Shown here piece after piece: positions 1 through 12,985 of a stretch of 64,000 bases of DNA. Both the position numbers and the translations under genes were made by a program. The notes beneath the pieces are model-generated. The model made no database searches. It was not told where the DNA came from and saw only the letters and a program-made list of their open reading frames with translations. The stretch is taken from positions 1 through 64,000 of the forward strand of contig JAHLKD010000142.1 of assembly GCA_025526935.1 (NCBI GenBank). The letters run 5' to 3'. The first letter of the stretch is position 1. Each line of letters begins with the position of its first letter. This DNA is from Cladochytrium replicatum (lineage: Eukaryota; Chytridiomycota; Chytridiomycetes; Cladochytriales; Cladochytriaceae).

Positions 1-864
1 ACACACTAACCCTGTCTAACATGCACGTTCCTGATTATGATCATGTGACAACACTTTCACGGGTCGGTTCATGGGTGCCATTGCAGTGCTGTGGCAGGGT
101 GAGCAAGATGCAAAGAACAAGTTTTACCCCGACGCGTGTTTGTCACCGGGTGCACGCCACGCGGAAGTGTATGTAGTTCGAGGTAGGAAAAAGCAAAAGG
201 AATCTACGGCACCCAGTATTCCCATGTGGTCACCCACCATAGTACTGACTGAGCCCTTCCGTGCTTAAATTCGCAGATCGGACGGGATGCGTTGTTTTCA
301 CGGAGGTATGGCTGTAGCTGAAAGGTTTTGCGCGCACACGGAAGCTGTAGTGACAACGCATCGGCGCCGTGCACCAGACTAAATGTAAATGAGAAACCTC
401 AGCAGGTGTAAAAGAATCAGTACATAGAACACACCCAGATTGTTTAGTTAAACATGCACCATCCCCCATTATCCCGTCCCAACAGTGTCTCTGGTATAAA
501 CTTGTACAACCGCCACGCCGTTAAGTTGGACGCCACATTACACCCTTCAGTCTGCTTGCTTCTGATGTGATTCAGAGAGTGGTCACATTGTAAGCAACGT
601 TATTACGTGACCCTCTGCACCTTCTCACGTGTGTGGGACGTGAAATTCCCGTGCTACGAGCGCGTTCGATTTGAACGGTTAGCTCCTGTGCCGCTAGCTT
701 TGAAGTTCTCTAAATTAGCGCCAGGTTTGGGTGCAGGTGGACTCGCTGGACAGCATGCAAGTATGAGTTGCTTTCACTGACCGAGCAACCCTCGTGCCAT
801 GCTGTCCTTGTTGGGGATATCAATCAATGGCTGTCCTTCCTTCTTTTCATTTTATTCTGCATGA
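1..864. other. No gene recognised
   Basis: Only short open frames without recognisable domains or convincing splice structure are visible on either strand. The stretch lies beyond the 3' side of the cutinase relic that begins near 865. Confidence 0.5.
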
Positions 865-1215
865 TTGGTAAAAACTGCAATCACGCCTACAACAATTGCA
901 GTCGAAGGGCACTTTGCCCTAGCCAAGTTGAACAATCCTTTCGATTCATCGATTGCGGTGGGCATGGTCCCGGCCGGAAGGAATTTGTGTGGGAGGCCAG
1001 CGGTGTATTGCCCACCAACTCCTTGGGCATAGTGGTTGTTGGGATATTCGCTCTGTAGCCCGTTGGCAAAGTTTGGCCCAGTGCTTGCTCCCTGTACAAT
1101 GTAAATGAATCTCTTCTAGTGCAAATCATTAATCAGGTTGCGTATTTACCATGTTATCAACCCTCCGCAGAGGCTCGAGCAAAGATGTCAATGGCAGGGG
1201 GGCATAGTGACCCCG
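865..1215 (-). pseudogene. Decayed cutinase copy
   Basis: Read on the minus strand, this stretch matches the neighbouring intact cutinase (2172-2975) across the end of its exon 1, its first intron and its exon 2. Residues equivalent to CPxAIxIFARAS, a GT donor after an ACATG, an ACAG acceptor, and the block AQGVGGQYTAGLP can be aligned. Near the exon 1 end, one extra base puts a TGA and TAA in frame. The exon with the GYSQG catalytic serine is not found beyond about 865. It is therefore a truncated, frameshifted tandem relic rather than a working enzyme. The intact copy 1 kb away suggests local duplication followed by decay. Confidence 0.75.
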
Positions 1216-2171
1216 ACCCGTTTTGAAGTTCATTACACAGCTGGCCTGAGGTGATCTTTTCGCTGAATAGAATATGCAGGCTGAACCCTTTTAATACATT
1301 GTTCCAAACGAAATGACATTATAACATAGTTTGCAGTTTGGAGTGACCTCATTGCTAGTTGCATTGTGCATAGCAGTGGAGTATGCCCACCAGCTCATGA
1401 CGAGGGCCATGATCAATGTCCGAGGCCCTTCTCTATGCATAACTGCCATATGTGGATATTTATACAATTTAGCAGGGAATCCGAGCCGCATCTCCACAAA
1501 TTGTCACCTTGTTTATGACAGAACCTCTTCCCGAAGAGGTTTGGCAAACTAAAGACAGCAAATAAAATACCATACAAATTAAAAATGTCAGTTAAGGGGA
1601 TGAGCTGCTTTGCATTTGGGCAGCCACACAACGAATGGTTAATGCAAGAAATGGTACTGATGACAGTGCAATTACGTCAAGGAAGCCGGACCTAAAAGTA
1701 CCAACGAGTATCGGTCATGAGAGGATTACATGTGGAAGCTGATGCGGTTTTCTGATCATGTGTCAACAAGGAAGATAAAGATCAAGTCATGATCCGTTCT
1801 TTTCCTAAGGCATTCGAAACCTCGCCACTTGCAGGGCCCCAATTTCGGGCGGGAGTCTCGGCTGCAAAGATTGTGGGTCAGACCTGCTGACTTGAAGTTT
1901 CTGTACAGCTTTGGGGTCGGGATCGAAGAAAGCAGATGAAACGTTCACTGTTTTGCTTTTCAAAACTATTCAAAGCGACTGATGAATAAATGTTCGATCA
2001 AAACCCCAGACTTGACCAAAAATGTGCCAACACAAAGATATTTCCAAGAACAGCAAAAATAAAAATATTGTGCAAGACCAAAAAACCAAAAATGGTAAGC
2101 AAAACGGCTCGTTTTTCGCTCACTATCCCAAAAACGTTCATGTTCCAAGGACGACTTCTCTGCAACAAGGA
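1216..2171. other. No gene recognised
   Basis: AT-rich sequence with short frames only. I see no domain, tRNA or clear repeat. It separates the cutinase relic from the 3' end of the intact cutinase. Confidence 0.5.
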
Positions 2172-2975
<804 letters not shown>

Positions 2976-3145
2976 TTGGACCGAAAGTTTTTGTTAGGAG
3001 TGGATTGTTTGCCATTGGGGGAGATCGATTTATAAGGATTGCGCACGGTGATCATTCAGGTCCAGCAGCACGCCGTTGCGACATCAATTCCGATAGCAAG
3101 CCTTTGATGAGCTGTGCGGCCGATGTGTGATCTGTGATGGCAATG

Positions 3146-3185
3146 CAGTGGCTTTGACATATACTCCTTCTAGAGGCTTTGACAT
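3146..3185 (+). promoter_or_regulatory. Recurrent GTGGCTTTGACA element (two sites)
   Basis: CAGTGGCTTTGACATAT begins at 3146, and a near copy (GAGGCTTTGACAT) lies at 3173-3185, about 55-90 bases before the F-box gene start. The same element occurs at five other places in the window. Here it is forward relative to the plus-strand gene; relative to the divergent cutinase it has the orientation seen elsewhere but sits farther away. Confidence 0.5.
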
Positions 3186-3237
3186 TCGGTTCTAATAACT
3201 TTTCTACCTCGTTCTCCCCACCACCTCCTGAGTTCAA

Positions 3238-4926
3238 ATGCCCAACCTCCCTCTAAAAAAACCTGACTCGCCGTCGCCGCTGCTGCGTCTGCCCGACTTT
3301 GTGTGGAGAAAGGTCTTCACCCTGTACCTGTCGCCGCTGCAGGTCTACGGCGCTCTGCTACCCGCCTCCGTGCGTTTCAGATCCGTTCTCAACACCATCA
3401 ACCAATGCACCCTCGTCAACCTCATCCTCATCCCAACCCCGAGGGCTCATCCCATTGCGAATGCCACAGAGGTGGAGGATGCCAGCGCTACCCCAAGCCG
3501 GGATGGCGTTGCACCATCTACCATTAGTGCTCCTCCTGCAATGACGAGGTCCGACTCCACTGCCCCGGCTCCTCCCACAATCATTGCTCCCGCTCGAACT
3601 CCCACCCGTACCATCCGTCTCCCAACCGAGAACGGCCGCACTTGTACGATAGCTCTCCCGGAGGTCAGCGAGTCGTGGGCCCGCTTTGACGCTTCGAGCT
3701 TTGAACGCTATACTGTTGACCCGGCTTCGAATAAGGCCCAGTCGGACACTACGAAAGAACGTCCTCAGGTTCTTCATTCCGGTGAATTCATCACAGTCAC
3801 CATCCCTCTCGTCGATGTCCCCACTGACCGCCAAAAACTCCATGCGATGATCCGCAACTGGCTCGCTGCTGTACTGCTTATCGACCTCGCAGTCTCCAAA
3901 GAAGAATCCACCTCCGCCCCTTCCCCTGTCGCTGCCTCCCTCCTCACTCGCCACTCCACCGCAGTGATCTGGGAAGTCCGCATCAACCCCCGCAAATGGA
4001 TCGAGACGGATGCCCACCACACCCGCTCTCTCCTCAGCACATTGCACGCCCGCTTCGTCACTGTTTACTACCCTCCCTCCACCATCTTCCGCCTCCTTCC
4101 TCCAACCCTCCAAGCCCTTCGGCTCGAGTACGTCTCCGATGGCCTCGACCTCACCGGCATCGAGCGGCTCACCTCCCTCACCCGTCTTGAACTCGAAGGC
4201 CCCGTCGGTGGTCTCATGTACAACAACGAGCCGCCCGAAGACGTTTACCCAGATCAGCTTGAACCTCTCGTGCACCTCGCCCCAACCCTCGAAGACCTTC
4301 GTATCGGCCGATGGTTCCCTGTAACCGATTACACTCCCCTCTGCGAATCTATTCTTCCGAAACTCACAAATCTCCGCCGCTTCTACACCCGGGGCTTCTT
4401 CCAGGGCGACCAGTCTCCATCCCTCCTTGCCAAAATGGTAGCCTCCTGGCCCAAAATCCAAATGATCAACAATCTGGGCGACATCGACAACCATTTCTGG
4501 TCCTCTCTTCGCTCCGAACTCCGCTCCAAGAACCTCTCCGCACTCCCCAATCTCATCACCTTCACCATCGAATTCTCCGAACCCGAACCCGACATTGACG
4601 CCATCGTCGCAGCTGCAGAAGCCGTCCTGACCACTCTAACCGCCGTTGTCTGCGTCCGCGTGCTCTTTACAAACCTCGGCAACGGGTCTGGGAAAACAGA
4701 CACGGTTAGCTGTGAATCGATCATTGAGAAGGTGGCGGGCTACTTGAAAGACAAAATCCGCAGGCGGATCCTGTGGTTTACATACGGTGTTAGGGTGTCA
4801 TTGACCGACGGTGCGGCGTGGAGCGAGTTCAACCTCGAGAGCAACTATGTCAAAGTCGGATTCAGACCTCCCAAGGATGATTATTTGCTTAGGCTGGACG
4901 ATCCTTTGGTGTTTCAAACAATGTAG
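3238..4926 (+). CDS. F-box/LRR-like protein, uncharacterised
   Basis: A single-exon gene of 562 residues. Residues about 16-55 (LPDFVWRKVFTLYLSP then LLPASVRFRSVL) look like a degenerate F-box, which in other proteins binds Skp1 in SCF ubiquitin ligases. Residues about 60-130 are Ser/Pro/Ala/Thr-rich linker. The second half has leucine-rich-repeat-like periodicity, for example LPPTLQALRLEYVSDG, LTGIERLTSLTRLELEG and LTNLRRFYTRGF. The long open frames on the opposite strand and in other frames are shadows caused by its GC-rich third positions. Substrate and function cannot be read from the sequence. The F-box call rests on pattern only. Confidence 0.75.
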   Translation: MPNLPLKKPDSPSPLLRLPDFVWRKVFTLYLSPLQVYGALLPASVRFRSVLNTINQCTLVNLILIPTPRAHPIANATEVEDASATPSRDGVAPSTISAPPAMTRSDSTAPAPPTIIAPARTPTRTIRLPTENGRTCTIALPEVSESWARFDASSFERYTVDPASNKAQSDTTKERPQVLHSGEFITVTIPLVDVPTDRQKLHAMIRNWLAAVLLIDLAVSKEESTSAPSPVAASLLTRHSTAVIWEVRINPRKWIETDAHHTRSLLSTLHARFVTVYYPPSTIFRLLPPTLQALRLEYVSDGLDLTGIERLTSLTRLELEGPVGGLMYNNEPPEDVYPDQLEPLVHLAPTLEDLRIGRWFPVTDYTPLCESILPKLTNLRRFYTRGFFQGDQSPSLLAKMVASWPKIQMINNLGDIDNHFWSSLRSELRSKNLSALPNLITFTIEFSEPEPDIDAIVAAAEAVLTTLTAVVCVRVLFTNLGNGSGKTDTVSCESIIEKVAGYLKDKIRRRILWFTYGVRVSLTDGAAWSEFNLESNYVKVGFRPPKDDYLLRLDDPLVFQTM

Positions 4927-5752
4927 GGGGAAGAGTGAAGGACAGAGCGGGACAAAAAGAAAAGGCAACGAGTTGAGATATGTGAAACACCAGAATGTTT
5001 GTAGGGGATGCGGTTATGTGCATAAATAATAAAACACATTCTGTTTTGCAAGAAAATGATTAAAAAACAAGGAAAGAAAACACCGTAAAATTGCGAACTT
5101 TGGATCCGACATCTGGAGTGAGGCGAATCAATTGTTGCTTTTGCCCACACAAGCTTTTTGCAAATTAATGGGACACTTGTAACTTCAAGCTGCCACTTTA
5201 GTTGCGGTAATGCACAGGATCAATCGCCCGACTAGTGCCATCGATTTCTGGGGAAGATGCCGTAAAAACTTCGAATTTTCAATAAGTTGCAGAAAGCTTA
5301 TCACAAAGTAGCAAGAGCGTTATGTATTTTTCCTCAACATTGAAGAATATTCAATTCCTGCTTAACAGATCCGATTTCTCCCCTCATATAATTTATTATC
5401 GCACCAAAAATAACCTTTTTGCTGGACCGACAGCAATTTGTGGGGCAGAATAACACAGCCGTATGGCCACAACCACAATACCGTCAGCTTTGACATAACC
5501 AGATGATAAGAACCACCTTCTTATGAGGCTGTCCGAACCGTGGTTAACAGTCGCATTCGTGGGGCCGGACAACTTTTGTCCTATCGTGACGCAAAGCTGT
5601 TCTGTGATTCGTCGCACCTGAAATTGGAAAATAAAAGTTTGGTGGAATCGAAAAATATTGCCATACCTGAACTGTGTCGGAGATAAACTCCTGTAAAACC
5701 CCTTGACTCGAGTAGAGGCCCTTTCGTCGTTTAGCTTTATCCCTCACCTCAA
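4927..5752. other. No gene recognised
   Basis: AT-rich spacer between the F-box-like gene and the GPCR gene. A partial match to the recurrent element (CAGCTTTGACATAA) lies near 5484. No coding sequence is supported. Confidence 0.5.
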
Positions 5753-8700
5753 ATGGCAAGGTGGCCACGGTGGTGGCCGTCCCTCACAACAACAGCTTCG
5801 CTCGTCACCATTGGTACCCTGCTGCTCTCACAGGCCGTTATACCAGTTTCCGGGAGGTTGGGCATCGGTGTAACGCTTCCCATAACAGAATGGAACGACT
5901 CGAGGGTACGCTGCTGCAGCGATATACACTCCGCTAGAAGCTTATGATGAATGGGGGGCGGAATTTTTTAGACCATGCAGCTAACCCTGGACTGGCACGT
6001 GAAGACCTATTTGTTGAACCGCACCGACGCACCCCTTCACCCGCTCTTGCGCGACCTAGTTCTCGTTTTGCGGGATGTTGGCAGTCCAACATCAGGAAAG
6101 ATCCAAGTTGGAATCGTGGAGGAACAACTCGAGGACGAGGATGATCCTATCATTATTGGATTCATCGGCGCAGGGTGAGAAAATGATCGGAGAGTGTATA
6201 GAGGATAGATCATATTTCGGAGCGATGAAACATTCAGATTATTGACGCGATACTCAGTGAGGGAGCGCCAGCGGAACCTACACCTCTCCTCAAGTCTATC
6301 TATGTGATCCTGCTTGCTTATCGCTCTTTTGTGGGACAGATTCTCCCGGCTTACAGAACTTCTGTCATACATGGTGTCTTACGACCACTATCCTATTTGC
6401 GACGGCTCGGCGAGCAGCGAGGTTCTCAGCAGCCGGCAGGAGTTTCCAAATTTCTACCGCATGGTTGCTGGAGACAATGCGCAAGCTCTCGCGATATTCC
6501 AGTTCATCGTCCGCCAGGGTTGGGGTGCCTTCAGCGTGGTGTACGCCGACGTAAGCGAGATTGTGTCAGAACATTATCGTAGATCAAATTCAAATCCACG
6601 GAATTAGGATATTTACGGAAAGGGAATTTACTCCGAACTTTCCTCGCTTGCCCTCCACAACAACGTTGTGCTTCAGAAAGGGGTTGGCTATACCCCAATG
6701 ATCACCCCGTTCGATGACACTTTTATCGACTTAAAGGCTGTTGACGCGTCTGTTATTGTCTTTGCAGGGTAATTTGTGCGTATCAATAGTTCAATAACAT
6801 GTACTGATGGTTGTTTTGACTGATACAGATTCGGAGCGGATTTTAAGCGGCTGTTGAACGCAGCTATAGACCAGGAACCAAAATTGGGCCGTTTGATGTT
6901 TGGGAAGGGATACGCATGGTAAGGATGGTTTGGAGCATTTTTAGTGCAAGAAACTTACTGCATCTGAATTCCAGGATCACGTCTGATGGTATCACGCTCG
7001 AAAACTTTGGTTTATGGAGGCAGAAAGAAGTAGATGCAATGAACGGGGTCATTAACGTCTCTCCATATGATTATCGGAATGAGGTTTGTGAACCGAATGT
7101 GTTGGTGGGCACAAGTTATCTGATTTGCCTTATGCTTGCCAGTCGACGTTATACCGCAACTGGATTGATTCCTGGAAATCAGCTATGCGTGGAAACAAAG
7201 AGATGTAAGTAGTACCGTTGGACATAACTAACCCTAACAACGACTGACTTTTTACATATAGTCAAGCGCTAGGCGGAGTCGATGGTGGTCCGCCATCGGT
7301 TACAATGTTCTTCATCGATTGCCTTGAATCAATGGTCAGGGGCTTCAACAACATCTTCAATTCCCGACTTCCCACAATGACGAACTTCACAATGGCTCAA
7401 CGTGACGGAATTCTACAGGCTAACGTCCCTGGTAACGTCACGAGCGCATTCTCATTCGATTCGGAAATGTACACCGGTCAATTAAGAATAAACGCATCGA
7501 CAGGTAGCAGGAGCAACCCGCTGTACCAGTTCCGTTCTTTTCTGAACGGAAGCCGCTCTTGGTCGTACTTTGGGACATACAGCTTTGCAACATCAAGCTT
7601 CACATTGAATGAAGGAGATGTTTTGTACAGTGGCGGTGTTCCGAAGAAGCCTGCCGATTCGTTCACAGGTGGTGGTGCCCTTTACTTGCAATACGCCGTT
7701 GTCTCACCACGTTCATAGGTTCTTTTGACCCGGTTGACCTTACCCACAATACTACCCTGAGATACATATTTTTCTTCCTGAGCGGGTTCGGGCTGCTACT
7801 CAGCATCCTTTCGGGCATTTTGATCTTCGCTTACCGAAATAACACCGTAATCAAAGCCGCCAGCCCGCTATTCCTATACATTATCCTGTTTGGATGTATG
7901 ATCGGACTGTGTTTCCCAATCATGCTGGTTACAGTGCGCTACAGTGATGAAAAGTGTCTAGCCGAGATCTGGATTCTACCGGGAGCGATGGGCATCATAT
8001 TTGGCACGATTCTGTCCAAGATCTACCGTGTTCTCCGGATCTTCCAGACCTCGATCAATTCGAAGCGTCCAGCATACGTTTCAAACATGTCCGTTTTGGT
8101 TTGGACGGCACTTGTCGTTACCTTAGAATTGGTAACTATGGTATCACATCCCATAATTGCACAACTAAATCCGCGGCTATTTTATTATGTCAGTTGATTT
8201 CCTTGCTTTGGACGGTCATCGATGCCCCTAAGCTCACTATCAAAACAGTCGCTGAGCAACGACAGCCCGTCTGTACGTCGAATAGCCAAACAGCGCAACA
8301 CAATTTCACAATTGCATTGTCGGCTCTCAACGGGATTTTTCTGATGGTGGGAGCTTATCTCAGTGTTGCAACTCGAAAAGTGCCTACGCAATTCAGGTGC
8401 GAAGTCAATGGACTGAGGATGGGACCTAGCAATATTGAAGCGTGATTATCCAATTTTTTTAGAGAAAGCGTCTCGTTGGCGATCAACTGTTACCACTTTA
8501 TGCTGGTTGGCATCTTCATTTTGCCTTTGATCTACCTTGTCCCCATGACAGCAGAGGCCATCGCTCTTACAAAAGCCGTTGCAGTGTACTCAGTCGTGTT
8601 TGTAACTCTCGGCTTGACCTTTGGCCACAAGTTCTACGTCATCTTGAAACTCCGCTACAGGGAGGGACTCAAGGATGGAAAGGACGGGGTGATTGTCCGG

Positions 8701-10457
8701 TACTTCATGCGGCGACACATGTTGATGGCGAAGGCCGGTGAGAGGAATGTGCAAACAGAGGCAGTTGAGAACGCTTTCTCTAACGCGGTGAGTTTCCACA
8801 GCCGGTTGTTGGATGTATAGCTAAAGCTTATTTGGTGTATTAACAGACTAAGAAAGGACCATGCTTTGTCCGACACCAAAACGGCTTCCTCATTCCATTC
8901 TGGAAGGAGCGCTATCTCGTTGCCTACGCCAACTCTGGTGTGCTCATGATTGTAAACAACGCGGACGCCTTCGATGTCGGTCGGAGCACCCGGGTCTTCT
9001 TCCTCAATACCCAGGGTTGGACCGTCGATAAGCGAATAGACCGCGATTCCGACTTTTTCGCCATCGTGCTCCAGCGACCTTTCACATTTGCACCAGATCA
9101 GTTCGAACGAGTCACGATTCGCTTCGAGCTGGCATTGGAGATGGAGGATTGGTACGCGGTCATCAAGGAACTGGAGGCGAGTGTGTCGTCCGGAGGGTCG
9201 GCAATTGGAAACGCGGGAGGAGCAGACAATCGATACCAATACGTTTCTCAGACTGTCAGAGACAACGGACAGCTCCAGGCAGCAAAGGAGATGTTCGGAC
9301 TCAATAATTTGTCGTCAAACAACCTTGGCGAGATTACAATGAGAGGGAGAGGTAATGCGAACACCAAAGGAGCGAATTTGAAGCGCCAGTCATCGGAGAA
9401 GAGCAGCTCGAATCTGATAGCGAACCAGGCTCCATTTGGTTCCGTCTCCAAGAACGATGAAAAAGCGCCATTCAGCCCTGCTTACTTCGGTACACCGAAG
9501 GCACCTTCGAGCAGGAAATCGAATCCCGCGCTGAACAAAAGCCGAAGTACAACACCAACAACAGTTGCGAGCAATGCCGGCACAACAGCGGTTGCAGCGT
9601 CGGATGTTTCGTCTGCGACCACGCCACCAAGAGCTCGTGCCGGTAGCGAGGGCGATGCGAACCGATACTCTCCGAGAAACTGGAATGCAGGCAGCGCGGA
9701 CACGGACCGCCGTTACCTCTCGTCGAGGCCGTGGCACCCTGCCAGTGCAGACCCTATGCCCAAAGTGACACCCTTCCCTTCGATGTGGAACAACCCGCCT
9801 CCCGTTTCCCATCACAACCCGATGCACAACAACAACCCGTCGTATGACGATCTGTATTCCCCAGGAGCGGTCAGCATCCCCCTTACCCGGATCCGACCAA
9901 ACCACCACGAATCGCCCAACGATGAAGAGTCGATCTTCTCTTCGATCAACGAGTCGCCCATTTCGGGCTCACAACCGTGGAGCACGCGGTACAGCAGCAA
10001 TAGTAACCTTGCATCAACAGGCGCGTTCGCAGGACCAAGCCAGTACTACGCTCCCCCCCTCCCCCAACACAGCAACAACATCCAGCGGTCCCAACCACGT
10101 CCAACCCCACTCACCCCTCTGTCTGAGTTCCTTCCGACGATGACCTATTCACTCGGGCCAACAACTCCAGTGAGGTCGAACATACGCTCGACGACTCCGG
10201 GAACGGTTGGATCCGTCACGCCGTCGTCCAACACCGGGAGCACGTTAACCAATAGCATTTCCGCAGCCGCAGCTGCTTTTGCTGGTGCTGGCATATCAAC
10301 CCAGACTACTATCCCAAACCCACCTCAAGGGACTGGGACGAATGCGACCGGGGCGACGAGACCGATAGTGAAGAATTCGGCTTTGAGGTTGAGTGCAGTT
10401 GTGCAAGATGATTTGGATCTACAACTTCCAGACAGCCCTTCGCGTACTTCGCCTTGA
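5753..10457 (+). CDS. Class C (GABA-B-like) GPCR with PH-like C-terminal domain
   Basis: A predicted seven-helix receptor of the metabotropic glutamate/GABA-B class. Twelve exons join in frame: 5753-5905, 5972-6174, 6340-6550, 6608-6768, 6829-6918, 6975-7083, 7143-7204, 7262-7668, 7719-8131, 8194-8396, 8463-8787 and 8847-10457, giving 1315 residues. After a signal-like start, residues about 35-440 form an ANF-receptor/periplasmic-binding-like ligand domain: RLGIGVTLPITEW, IIGFIGAGFS, then VAGDNAQALAIFQF and GWGAFSVVYADD. Seven hydrophobic helices follow, with the helix-3 cysteine (EKCLAEIW) and the loop-2 cysteine (QPVC) of class C receptors. The next block (KKGPCFVRHQNGFLIPFWKERYL onward) resembles a PH fold, then comes a long Ser/Pro/Thr-rich tail. 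The ligand is unknown. Introns 1 and 2 are the least certain, but both splices keep frame and domain continuity. Confidence 0.85.
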
Positions 10458-10761
10458 ATGTTTTGTTGTGGCAGAACATTTGCGCTCCTGTTTTTGCCAA
10501 GAACATTCTGGGTTCGCGAGCTTGCATAGTGTTTCTCCTTTTGTCTTCTCTGTAAACTCGAAACTATTTTTTCTTCTTGCACTTAATTCTGATCCGTGTC
10601 GTGCTTTTTTGCATTAATTTTGCATAAGCCCTTTTGTATGAGCCCGCTTTTGATGTGTGGAATAGGCCTTCTTTAGACAGTTTTCGAGATAATAGTTGTC
10701 CAAGTTCTGTTTCTTAACTCACCAGTGTAATGTAACCATAACAGGCAGCTGTTTTAACCCA
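10458..10761. other. Short intergenic spacer
   Basis: Pyrimidine-rich spacer between two plus-strand genes, with no coding or RNA feature seen. An in-frame upstream ATG at 10696 could extend the next gene by 22 residues. Confidence 0.5.
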
Positions 10762-12985
10762 ATGGAAGCCACGAACATCAATCCCAAGATCGCGAAACTG
10801 GTCTACAATGTACTCACACGGAAGCATGGACTGCAACTGCACCCTCAAGCAATGCATCTGCTGTGCTCAGCACTGTTGGATTCTCCTGACCACATCATTC
10901 AGCAAACACTCGACATGGTTGCAAGCGCTTACGTGACATCACTGCAAAACAAAGAATCGGCGGGCCGCGCTGTGATCGAACGGGAAAATATCGAGGAAAT
11001 CATTCAGTCCATTACCCAAAAAGCTAAATTACACGATGTCGCAGTCGTTCAAAAAAGAAAACACAAAGATTTGAGCGAGGACGAGGACGGGATCGACGGG
11101 AGAAGCCCAAAGCATCGTGAACAGAGCCCTCTGCTTGCTTCAACCGTGGACGGAAGATATGCAGAAGTACGGCAACATCTACACATCTTCGACGCGTTCC
11201 AGATGCCAAAATGGGTTTTCAGTCCCCAAGTAAAGCTATTTGTGAAGTAAGAGGTCAAAATTCCGAATTGAACTAAACTGAATCATTGCCATAAAGGTGT
11301 AACGATACTCTGAGTCTTTTTTCCGACGCGTCTGCAGAAGCGTCTGCCGAGCTTGACCGATATCACATTCTCAGACAACGCATTCTCAGGCATGACCGTT
11401 TCGCTCCGCCGTCTATTATTTCAGCCCGTAACAAGGAGTTTTTCAGCGTAAGATCATGGTCCGAGTACACGTTTATCCGTTCCTCATGTACTCTCCATTA
11501 AAGCTCACTTCGATAAAGAGCCTGATTGGGGCCAGTTCGTCAACCAACTTTCTTATTCTCGGTCTTCTGACACAAATGGAGGCAGGAAAATATCATTTGG
11601 AAGATAAAGACGGATTTATCGAGTTGGAGCTGTCTGATAAGGTGCAGACAGCGTTTGATTTCAAAACTTATGATCTTGTGCTGAACTAGCTTCATTTAGT
11701 TCGAACAGACAGTTGGATTGTTTACTCTTGGTTGCATGGTACTTGTGGAAGGTATTATTGTTGGGGATTCTGGCTCAAGAAGAGTATCGGTCTCCATGAT
11801 CGGAATGCCCCCGCCAGAAACACGAAAGGCTACGATGTAGGTTATTCTTGGTTTTGTTAATCTCGAACTAACAGTCTAACACTTCGAAGATCGGCATTCG
11901 GGTCAAATATTGACTTCCTAAAGCCGTCTTCAGAGCTAGACGACACTGTATGAACAGACGTGAATTCACTCACCTTTGCTGATGATGGATTTCAAAGCTG
12001 GTTTTGCAAGGCATCGAAGAGCGATTTGAAGACGCAAGTTTAGTTTTCCTGTCCGATGTGCACCTCGACAACCCAGAGGCAAGCGAAGATTGTCTTTGAC
12101 GCAAAGTATTAGTCTAATTGACTCAATTTCCAGGTTCTTTCCAAACTCCGCACACTCTTCGAGGGATACTCCACAGCAATCTTTCCACTCGCGTTTGTCT
12201 TTTTCGGCAATTTTAATTCCGTGGCATACTGCGCAACAGCATCTGCAGAGGGGATTTCCCGCTATCGTGATGGGTTCACAGCCTTGGAAAGTATCTTGGC
12301 CGAGTTCCCAGAGCTGCGCGACACAAGTTTGTTTGTGTTTGTACCTGGTCCTCAGGACCCTTGGGGCTCTGACATACTCCCGCGTCCAACTGTCCCAAAG
12401 AGCATGTGCGAAAGGTTGATGAATCGCGTAAGAAACGCGCGATTCGTGAGCAATCCGTGCAGGTTTGCTTTATGGTGTACTGCAACACTTTAGGTTTTGT
12501 TCAAGTTTTTATTGCAGGATTCGATATTGCACACAAGAGATTGTTTTGTTCCGAGAAGACTTGATGAAGAAATTGCGCCGCAATTGTGTCGTACCACCGG
12601 ATTTTCAACAAGAGCCAGATATGAAAGTTCACGTAAGCCGAAGTTGTTGATGTTTTGTGAGATTATTGACCATCTTTTTGACTTCAAGCTCGTGAAGACA
12701 TTAATCGATCAAGCACATCTGTGCCCATTGTCGCCGCAGACTCGACCGACATACTGGTCATACTCGCATGTTTTCAGGCTTTACCCAGCACCGCATTTGG
12801 TAGAGTGCATTCTCCTAATTTCATGACCGTATCTAAGATATCTCATGAAGCTTGTGCTTGCGGATCGACAAGATGCTTATTCAGTCGACTATGAGGGGTG
12901 CAAGGCTGTCAACCCGGGACCGTTTTCAAGCGAGTTTGCCTTTTCTGTGTACTTCTTTTCGACAAAGCATGTTTTGGAAAGGTAG
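10762..12985 (+). CDS. DPB2: DNA polymerase epsilon subunit B
   Basis: The essential second subunit of the leading-strand polymerase holoenzyme, also needed for CMG helicase assembly; it acts in the nucleus. Ten exons sum to 579 residues: 10762-11246, 11297-11447, 11504-11641, 11700-11836, 11890-11947, 11998-12078, 12134-12462, 12518-12632, 12689-12799 and 12851-12985. The N-terminal helical domain (residues 1-75) precedes an acidic linker, an OB fold and an inactive calcineurin-like phosphoesterase fold. Family landmarks are QMEAGKYHLED, VFLSDVHLDNPEVL, FVFVPGPQDPWG, ILPRP, NPCRIRYCTQEIVLFREDL and the C-terminal NPGPF. The order and length match eukaryotic Dpb2/POLE2. The intron after residue Glu of DNPE uses a GC donor. 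The start at 10762 is preferred because homology begins there. Confidence 0.95.
12079..12133 (+). other. DPB2: GC-AG intron in DPB2
   Basis: A 55-base intron with donor CCAGAG/GCAAGC and acceptor TTTCCAG. Only this junction restores the family sequence HLDNPEVLSKLR. No GT donor nearby keeps both frame and homology. Confidence 0.8.

Noticed and set aside
3358-4494. Long minus-strand open frame opposite the F-box-like gene
   Set aside because: Gly/Glu/Asp-rich shadow of a GC-biased gene; the plus-strand frame has the LRR pattern and an intact 562-codon length.
10696-10761. Upstream ATG as the start of DPB2
   Set aside because: The extra 22 residues do not resemble the family; homology begins at the second ATG (10762).
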